Of a DNA stretch of 64,000 nucleotides, positions 58,870 to 64,000 are shown in pieces. Below the pieces are notes generated by a model. It searched no databases, was not told where the DNA came from, and worked only from the letters and a program-made list of their open reading frames with translations. Source of the stretch: Streptomyces sp. NBC_00341 (GTDB lineage: Bacteria; Actinomycetota; Actinomycetes; Streptomycetales; Streptomycetaceae); the NCBI RefSeq assembly GCF_041435055.1, contig NZ_CP108002.1, positions 4,340,001 through 4,404,000 on the forward strand, written 5' to 3'. Every line of letters starts with the position of its first letter. The stretch's first letter is position 1. A program made the position numbers and the translations under genes.

Positions 58870-59031
58870 GAGCCTGTCCGGCGGATCAGGGCCGGAAAGG
58901 GCGCGGTGCCTGGTGCGGTGCATCGCAAGGCGCCGGAGCGTCTTCATCGCGGAGCGATTCGGACGTTCCGGCAACGCGGCGAGGTGCCGTGCCAGGCACC
59001 GCGCCCCGGCCCTGATCCGCCGGACAGGCTC
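58870..59031. mobile_element. MITE-like insertion, IS630/Tc1-type ends
   Basis: A 162-bp element with perfect terminal inverted repeats of about 26 bp, starting GAGCCTGTCCGGCGGATC, flanked on both sides by TA (58868-58869 and 59032-59033), a target duplication typical of IS630/Tc1. The interior contains further inverted pairing, so the whole can fold into one long hairpin. It has no transposase, so it is non-autonomous. It splits the third sortase from the sortase-pabA operon. Confidence 0.8.
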
Positions 59032-59055
59032 TAAGGGCGGGAGCGGGGCCGTGGG

Positions 59056-59775
59056 TCAGCTGTGGAAAGCTGCGGGCCTTCCGTCGGTGACGGGCTGGGT
59101 CGCGTCCAGGTGCGCCCAGGCGATCAGCCGGTGGCTGCTGCCCCATTCCGGGTCGCAGGTGGTCAGCGTCAGATAGCGGCCGGGCCCGTCGAAGCCGGAC
59201 TTGCGCGGGACGGGGTCGATGACGCCGATATCGCTCGGCACGGTGCGGTAGGGCTTCTTGTCGATGCGGTACGTGAACCACGTCGTCCCGTCCGTCACCA
59301 GCACCGGGTCCCCCGGGCGCAGCTTCGGGAAGTCCTTGAAGGGGTCGCCGTACGTGCGGCGGTGGCCGGCCACCGCGAAGTTGCCGGTGGCTCCGGGACG
59401 GGCGGTACCGCGGTAGTGCCCCAGCCCCTTCTGCAAGGTCTTCACCTCGGTGTTCTCCAGGATGGGCCAGTCCCAGCCCTTTCCGAAGCGCGGTATGTAG
59501 AGCATCGCGAAGGGCTTCCCGTCGCGGTACGCCTTCGGGGCCGGGGTCTTCGGTGCGCCCGGTGCAGATGCCGCCGCCGATGCAGACGGGGCGGGTGCGG
59601 GGGCGGAGATCGTCCCCTGCGCCCACTGGCGTTGCAGGTCGTCGATCTGTCCCTCGGTCGCACCGGCGGCCTTCACCCCGGTCCAGAACAGCACGTACAC
59701 CACAAAGAGGACGATCAGGGCACCGATCGTGATGCACAGTTCACTGAACGTCCTGACGATCAGTCGCACCGACAC
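59056..59775 (-). CDS. Third class E sortase
   Basis: A 239-residue sortase with an N-terminal helix (about 10-31), an Ala/Pro/Ser linker, AGHRRTYGDP (His), LTLTTCDPEWGSSHR (Cys, Arg). The catalytic set is complete. Its sequence differs from the two upstream sortases, in particular CDPEWGSSHR after the Cys in place of CTPxFTSxYR, and it may have its own substrate. GTG start with GGGGAGG 7 nt upstream. It follows the DUF881 gene by 24 nt and may be co-transcribed. Confidence 0.9.
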   Translation of the reverse strand: MSVRLIVRTFSELCITIGALIVLFVVYVLFWTGVKAAGATEGQIDDLQRQWAQGTISAPAPAPSASAAASAPGAPKTPAPKAYRDGKPFAMLYIPRFGKGWDWPILENTEVKTLQKGLGHYRGTARPGATGNFAVAGHRRTYGDPFKDFPKLRPGDPVLVTDGTTWFTYRIDKKPYRTVPSDIGVIDPVPRKSGFDGPGRYLTLTTCDPEWGSSHRLIAWAHLDATQPVTDGRPAAFHS

Positions 59776-59799
59776 CGGTCGGCCTCCCCGCAGCTGTCG

Positions 59800-60567
59800 C
59801 TACTTCACCGGCTCCGCATAGTGGAGATCCACTGTGCCCGAGTAGCCGGGAAGAGTCACCGCCTGGCGCTCATCGACTTTCCAGCCGAGCCCGTACGCCT
59901 TCACGTACAGCAGGTAGTTCTGGATCGACGGGGAGGCGTTCAGCGCCTCCTTGAGCTTTCCGGGGTCACCCACGGCCGTGATCTTGTACGGCGGTGAGTA
60001 GACCCGGCCCTGGAGGATCAGGGTGTTGCCGACGCAGCGCACCGCGCTGGTGGAGATCAGCCGCTGGTCCATGACCTCGATGCCGCCGGCCCCGCCCTGC
60101 CACAGGGCGTTGACGACCGCTTGCAGGTCCTGCTGGTGGATGACCAGGTCGTTGGGTTGCGGATCGGGGTAGCCGGGGTTGGCGGTGGCGTTCGGCGGGG
60201 CGTCGTCGAGGGTGACGGAAACGGCCCGGCCGGAGAGCTTCGCGGTGCCGGCCGACCGCTCCAGCGCCTTGAGCCGGGCGTCCTCCGCCTTGGTGCTGCC
60301 GTCGTCGCGCTGGGCCAGGGCGTCGATGTCCCCGCGCACGGCCGCGGCGGATTCCTCCAGGCCGGCGTTCTTGTCGCTGCGCTGCTGGATGAGGTCGGAG
60401 AGCTTCAGCAGCGAGGAGTCCGTGCGGATGTCGGTGCCCTTGGCCGTGTTCGCGCTGGTGACGAAGATCAGGCCGGCCAGGGCGAAAACGGCAGCGGTGA
60501 GCACTCTGACCGGGTTCCGGAGGGAGCGCCGGACCGGCCCTGGGGGAGAGTCGGCAGAATTGCTCAA
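59800..60567 (-). CDS. DUF881 family membrane protein
   Basis: A 255-residue protein with a membrane helix (about 20-42), a coiled-coil (about 55-100; IQQRSDKNAGLEESAAAV), and a DUF881 domain (about 105-250; LVIHQQDLQAVVNALWQGGA, GGIEVMDQRLI, GNTLILQGRVYSPPY). Family members have a FtsQ/divisome-like or YlxW-type role that is not well defined. TTG start with GGAG/AAGGG nearby. It lies between crgA (divergent) and the third sortase. Confidence 0.88.
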   Translation of the reverse strand: MSNSADSPPGPVRRSLRNPVRVLTAAVFALAGLIFVTSANTAKGTDIRTDSSLLKLSDLIQQRSDKNAGLEESAAAVRGDIDALAQRDDGSTKAEDARLKALERSAGTAKLSGRAVSVTLDDAPPNATANPGYPDPQPNDLVIHQQDLQAVVNALWQGGAGGIEVMDQRLISTSAVRCVGNTLILQGRVYSPPYKITAVGDPGKLKEALNASPSIQNYLLYVKAYGLGWKVDERQAVTLPGYSGTVDLHYAEPVK

Positions 60568-60709
60568 CGTACCCTTATCTCCTTCGGCGCCACGGAAGCA
60601 CTACGCTAACGGACGCCCGGGGGAGGCAGGATTTCCCCCTCGCGCCACGCCCGGCGTCAGCCAACAGTTCCCTGCGCGGTAACGCAGCGCATCGACAGGA
60701 GAGTTCCTC

Positions 60710-60964
60710 GTGCCGAAGTCACGTATCCGCAAGAAGGCCGATTTCACGCCCCCTCCGGCGAAGCAGGCAACGGCCATAAAGCTGACCAACCGCAGTTGGG
60801 TGGCGCCGGTCATGCTGGCGCTCTTCCTGGTCGGTCTGGCCTGGATCGTCGTTTTCTACGTGACCGACGGCGACCTGCCGATCGATGCACTGGGGAACTG
60901 GAACATCGTCGTCGGCTTCGGCTTCATCGCCGGCGGCTTCGGCGTCTCCACCCAGTGGAAGTAG
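60710..60964 (+). CDS. crgA: Cell division protein CrgA
   Basis: An 84-residue protein with two membrane helices (about 30-52 and 64-82) and the family sequence ([20 protein letters not shown] end). CrgA inhibits FtsZ-ring formation in aerial hyphae and coordinates reproductive septation in Streptomyces. GTG start with AGGAGAG 8 nt upstream. It is divergent from the DUF881 gene. Confidence 0.97.
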   Translation: MPKSRIRKKADFTPPPAKQATAIKLTNRSWVAPVMLALFLVGLAWIVVFYVTDGDLPIDALGNWNIVVGFGFIAGGFGVSTQWK

Positions 60965-61020
60965 CTCCGCCGAGCACGTAGCACCACAGCGGACCCCGGT
61001 TCCGCAACCCTTGCCCTGAG

Positions 61021-61220
61021 TTACCCACAGCGTTATCCACAGGCGGGGGAAAAGGTCAGACGATCTGTGGATAACTCCTTGGCCGTTGACGCCGGTGTGA
61101 CCGCAGCCGCCCCTCACCCGGACGGTACGCCCCTTGTCCCTGCTGGAAAAACCCGGCTGAGCGGCAAGGGGCGCAGTTGTACCCACTGAATGCACAAGAT
61201 CAGGTACACACTGTGGACAA
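61021..61220. other. DnaA-box cluster between crgA and the rhomboid gene
   Basis: Four DnaA-like nonamers lie in a 298-bp gene-free gap (60965-61262): TTACCCACA at 61021, TTATCCACA at 61033, TGTGGATAA at 61066 and TGTGGACAA at 61212. The rest of the gap shows no promoter I can assign. It is not oriC itself, which should lie near dnaA outside the window. Confidence 0.55.
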
Positions 61221-61262
61221 CTTCGATCACAAACGGTCCGTATCGAGCTGACGGCGCACTTT

Positions 61263-62162
61263 CTACGTCAGTGAGGCGGTTCTGAGGACCACGATCAGGA
61301 TCACCACGACCAGGGCCACGGCACAGGTGCCGTACTGCACCAGATTCCGCCGCTCGCGCGGAGCGTGCACCATGCCGATCGCGATCAGGGTGCCCGCGAC
61401 CAGTCCGCCGACATGCGCCTGCCAGGCGATTCCGCCCCAGGGGTTGAAGGTGATGATCAGGTTGATCGCGAGGAGCGCGAAGACCGGGCGCATGTCGTAG
61501 TTGAGCCGGCGCATGAGCACCGCGGTGGCGCCCAGCAGACCGAAGATGGCGCCGGAGGCACCCAGCGAGGGCTGGTTCGGCGCGGCGAGCCAGTAGGTCA
61601 GGGCACTGCCCGCCAGCCCCGAGAGCATGTAGAGAACGAGGAAACGGGCGCGGCCGAGCGCCGCCTCCAGCGGACCGCCGAGCCACCACAGCCCCAGCAT
61701 GTTGAACGCGATGTGCCACACCTCCTGGTGCAGGAACATCGACGTGACCAGCCGGTACCACTGGCCCTCCGCGATCCCCTCGAGCGGACCGCCGTAGGAG
61801 AAGTTGGCGCGGCCCAGCAGCACCAGATCGTTGACCAGCGCGCTGTTGGCGAGCACCGCGACGAACACCGCGACGTTGATCCCGAGCAGGATCTTGGTGA
61901 TCAGGCGGGGGTCCGCCGCGACCGAGCCGCCGGCGATCGTGCGCGGCCGATTCGCGGCCGGGCTGTGTCCCGTACCGGATCCCTGCCGGACGCAGTCCGG
62001 GCACTGGAAGCCGACCGAGGCGCTGACCATGCAGTCCGGGCAGATCGGGCGGTCGCAGCGGGTGCAGCGGACCCCCGCCTCCCGGCCCGGGTGGCGGTAA
62101 CAGGTGACCGGACCGTCCACGGGAGCGGACGCGTTCTGCTCGCCCGGCGGCTGCTGGTCCAT
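61263..62162 (-). CDS. Rhomboid-family intramembrane serine protease with N-terminal B-box zinc finger
   Basis: A roughly 299-residue protein. Residues about 10-50 have Cys/His pairs (CYRHPGREAGVRCTRC, CPDCM, CPDCV) forming a zinc-binding B-box-like module. Six membrane helices follow, with the catalytic Ser in LGASGAIFGLLG and His in WQAHVGGLVAG; the loop motif WYRLVTSMFLH is present. Substrate unknown. ATG 62162 is used; ATG 62171 is the other candidate. Confidence 0.92.
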   Translation of the reverse strand: MDQQPPGEQNASAPVDGPVTCYRHPGREAGVRCTRCDRPICPDCMVSASVGFQCPDCVRQGSGTGHSPAANRPRTIAGGSVAADPRLITKILLGINVAVFVAVLANSALVNDLVLLGRANFSYGGPLEGIAEGQWYRLVTSMFLHQEVWHIAFNMLGLWWLGGPLEAALGRARFLVLYMLSGLAGSALTYWLAAPNQPSLGASGAIFGLLGATAVLMRRLNYDMRPVFALLAINLIITFNPWGGIAWQAHVGGLVAGTLIAIGMVHAPRERRNLVQYGTCAVALVVVILIVVLRTASLT

Positions 62163-62222
62163 CGGTCCCATCACTTCCCGGTCCCCTCGGTCCTCGTCAT
62201 CGCGGCGGGGCACACCGAGCGG

Positions 62223-62263
62223 CCCCGCACGTCCGTTCTGTCATCAAGTACGGACGGGCGGGG
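62223..62263 (-). terminator. Hairpin between the cyclophilin and rhomboid genes
   Basis: CCCCGCACGTCCGT (62223-62236) pairs with ACGGACGGGCGGGG (62250-62263), with one mismatch, around a 13-nt loop. It is downstream of the cyclophilin gene and could end its transcript. Confidence 0.55.
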
Positions 62264-62321
62264 CAGTTGGTTCCCGAACGGATCAGAGAGTGAGCGGCCG
62301 GCTACTTTCGGCGCTCCGCGC

Positions 62322-62849
62322 TCAGCGCTTCTCGACGACGACCGACTCGATGACCACGTCCTGCACGGGGCGGTCGGTGCGCGTGCTGGTCGGGGCGGCC
62401 GCGATGGTCTCGATGACCTTCTGGCTCGCCGGGTCCACGACCTCACCGAAGATGGTGTGCTTCCCGGTCAGCCAGGCGGTCGGCGACACCGTCACGAAGA
62501 ACTGCGAGCCGTTGGTCCCCGGGCCGGCGTTCGCCATGGCCAGCAGGTACGGCTTGGTGAACGCCAGATCGGGGTGGAACTCGTCACCGAACTCGTACCC
62601 AGGGCCGCCCGTGCCGTTGCCCAGCGGGTCGCCGCCCTGGATCATGAAGCCGCTGATGACGCGGTGGAAGACGGTGCCGTCGTACAGCCGGTCCGTGGAC
62701 TTCGTCCCGGTCGCGGGGTGGGTCCACTCGCGCTCACCGGTGGCGAGCTCGACGAAGTTCTTGACCGTCTTGGGCGCGTGGTTCGGCAGAAGCCGGATCT
62801 CGATGTCGCCCTGATTGGTCTTCAAGGTGGCGTAAAGCTGCTCGGCCAC
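62322..62849 (-). CDS. Peptidyl-prolyl cis-trans isomerase, cyclophilin type
   Basis: A 175-residue cytosolic cyclophilin. The catalytic and proline-binding residues are in VFHRVISGFMIQGGDP, GSQFF, LTGKHTIFG (Arg, Phe, Gln, Phe, His in order). GTG 62847-62849 is chosen for GGAAGG 6 nt upstream. It assists protein folding. Single gene. Confidence 0.95.
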   Translation of the reverse strand: MAEQLYATLKTNQGDIEIRLLPNHAPKTVKNFVELATGEREWTHPATGTKSTDRLYDGTVFHRVISGFMIQGGDPLGNGTGGPGYEFGDEFHPDLAFTKPYLLAMANAGPGTNGSQFFVTVSPTAWLTGKHTIFGEVVDPASQKVIETIAAAPTSTRTDRPVQDVVIESVVVEKR

Positions 62850-63200
62850 GATCTGCCTTCCGTAAGTCTGCTCTGACGTCCACCGATCCTCGCACGGACC
62901 ACACCCCGCGTCGCCCGTCCCGGCGACGCCGCACGGGCCTCCTGGGCACGCCGCACGGGTGTTCCGCCACGGCCTCCGGCGAAACGAATGCGGCCAAGTG
63001 CGTGACGAACCGGCGCGTGCCGGGCCGAACCGTGGCATTGTCGTCGGCAGGCTCCCCTTGCACCTCATTGCCCGAGGGTGTCCCTCATGACCTGAATAAC
63101 CCGGATGCCCGCCCCGCGTGCCGCAGAGGCCCCGAGTAGGCATGATCTCGAATTGGGTGGACAGGCGGAGTACCAACCCGCCATCAAGGAGGAGGATCCC
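62850..63200. promoter_or_regulatory. Divergent intergenic region, no clear element
   Basis: The 351-bp gap between the cyclophilin and DUF5324 genes contains a direct repeat CGCCGCACGGG (about 62928 and 62950). Otherwise I see nothing; promoters for both genes are expected here but not recognisable. Confidence 0.3.
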
Positions 63201-63935
63201 GTGACCCGCATCGACAGCGTGCGCGCCGCAACCGACTCGGCGAGGGACAGCGTGCAGCACGCCGCGGAAGTAGCGGCCCCCTACGCCGACACGGCCAGGG
63301 AACAGGCCGTTCACTACGCGCACGAAGCCCGCACGCTGCTCGCGCCGAAGGTTTCGAAGGCAGCTCAGCAGGCCCGCGTCCAGTACGGCGCGCACCTCGC
63401 ACCACGTATCGAACTCGCCCTTACGCATGTGCCCCCCAAGGTCGACGAGGCCGCGCAGCGCGCCGCGGTCCGCACCCGTCAGGCGGCCCGGAGCGCCGCG
63501 GACTACACCGTGCCCCGCGTCGAGCACGCGATGGCCGCGGCCCAGCCGGTCGCCCAGGAGGCCGGCGCCCGCAGCGCCGCAGCACTGGCCGCTCTGCGCG
63601 GGCAGGTCACGGCGAAGGAGATCAGGAAGCTGACCCGCAAGCACGAGCGGCGGGCCAGGGCGGGCCGGACGTTCAAGGGGCTGGCCGTGGTCTCTGTGCT
63701 CGCGGGCGGCGCCTACGTCGTCTGGCGCTGGTGGGACAAGCAGGCCAACCCCGACTGGCTGGTCGAGCCGCCTGCCCCCACCGAGGTCGACGACCGTGCC
63801 CCGCTGACCTCGGTCGACGGAAGCGGCTCGACGGTCCTCGACCCCGACGTCCAGGCCAAGCAGGCCGACGCTGAGGCGGACGGACTGGACGGACCGGACG
63901 CCGTGGACGGCACGGACCTGGACGACCGCCCCTGA
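63201..63935 (+). CDS. DUF5324 family membrane protein
   Basis: A 244-residue protein starting at GTG 63201 (GGAGGAGG 7 nt upstream). The first 165 residues are Ala-rich amphipathic helix with 11-residue-like periodicity (VRAATDSARDSVQHAAEVAAPYADTARE), resembling apolipoprotein/LEA-type helices. A membrane helix is at about 182-200, and the tail is acidic. Likely a membrane-associated helical protein; function unknown. The final 65 bases of the window after the stop show nothing identifiable. Confidence 0.82.
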   Translation: MTRIDSVRAATDSARDSVQHAAEVAAPYADTAREQAVHYAHEARTLLAPKVSKAAQQARVQYGAHLAPRIELALTHVPPKVDEAAQRAAVRTRQAARSAADYTVPRVEHAMAAAQPVAQEAGARSAAALAALRGQVTAKEIRKLTRKHERRARAGRTFKGLAVVSVLAGGAYVVWRWWDKQANPDWLVEPPAPTEVDDRAPLTSVDGSGSTVLDPDVQAKQADAEADGLDGPDAVDGTDLDDRP

Positions 63936-64000
63936 CGCGCCCCTGAACTGCGGCTAAGCGGTAGCAGAAGCAGAACGACTGACGGGCGCCGGAAGACCTC

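Noticed and set aside
61021..61220. oriC
   Set aside because: Only four DnaA-like boxes, no dnaA/dnaN; Streptomyces oriC holds many more boxes next to dnaA.

Overview
The window is high-GC actinobacterial DNA and almost certainly a Streptomyces chromosome, from the core region close to the replication origin. The evidence is uniformly GC-rich coding sequence with many GTG/TTG starts and GTGA/ATGA stop-start overlaps, two copies of the ParB-binding sequence parS (24842 and 47061), eight DnaA-box-like nonamers, and a gene order (PASTA kinase, FtsW, PBP, PP2C and FHA cluster, then class E sortases, crgA, rhomboid and cyclophilin) that in known Streptomyces lies just before dnaA/oriC. The species cannot be told from the sequence.

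Layout. 1-6.5 kb: small secreted proteins, a divergent XRE/DUF397/ATPase trio of the WhiJ type, a histidine phosphatase, a mycothiol-dependent-family enzyme and a DUF4232 lipoprotein. 6.5-11.7 kb: branched-chain 2-oxoacid dehydrogenase locus 1 (E1alpha, E1beta, E2), divergent from a NarL-type response regulator, followed by a flavin-binding-fold protein behind a DevR/OsdR-type box. 11.7-22.5 kb: a phosphotransferase, two divergent receptor Ser/Thr kinases, a Pro/Ser-rich membrane-anchored protein, a PadR-ABC-FtsX efflux operon with a leaderless promoter, and the proteasome activator Bpa. 22.6-27.4 kb: quinone oxidoreductase, then a MobA-like/MoeA-like/K+ channel operon with parS at a gene junction. 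27.5-31.8 kb: branched-chain 2-oxoacid dehydrogenase locus 2, divergent from an Lrp/AsnC regulator. 31.9-42.6 kb: a phenylacetate degradation region (TetR, paaN, then paaABCDE) interrupted by a DUF5819-HTTM-TrmH operon on the other strand, and a steroid-type acyl-CoA dehydrogenase. 42.7-46.9 kb: rhodanese, J-domain protein, DUF2252 protein, HxlR regulator and azoreductase. 47.2 kb: tRNA-Leu(CAG). 47.6-55.7 kb: fhaA-fhaB-pstP-ftsW/rodA-pbpA-pknB growth and division operon. 55.8-64 kb: three class E sortases around pabA/trpG and a DUF881 protein, a MITE-like insertion, crgA, a rhomboid protease, a cyclophilin and a DUF5324 protein.

How it fits together. Two regulatory links can be read directly from repeated sequence. 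An 18-bp element occurs identically (in opposite orientation) in the TetR/paaN gap and before paaA, and a close variant lies before the second bkd locus; I infer that one PaaR-type TetR repressor controls phenylacetate catabolism and perhaps bkd2. The acyl-CoA dehydrogenase has a KstR-type palindrome, the PadR gene carries tandem operators over its -10 and start codon, and the flavin-fold gene carries a DosR-type box. The last third is a cell-envelope and sporulation-division module: kinase/phosphatase signalling (PknB, PstP, FhaA, FhaB), septal peptidoglycan synthesis (FtsW/RodA, PBP), surface-protein anchoring (sortases) and septation control (CrgA).

Most very long open frames antisense to these genes are GC-rich shadows and were left out. 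No CRISPR array, prophage or biosynthetic cluster was seen. The strongest leads are the three-site TetR regulon, the parS/DnaA-box distribution, the leaderless PadR promoter, the MITE, and the translationally coupled DUF5819-HTTM-TrmH operon of unknown purpose.
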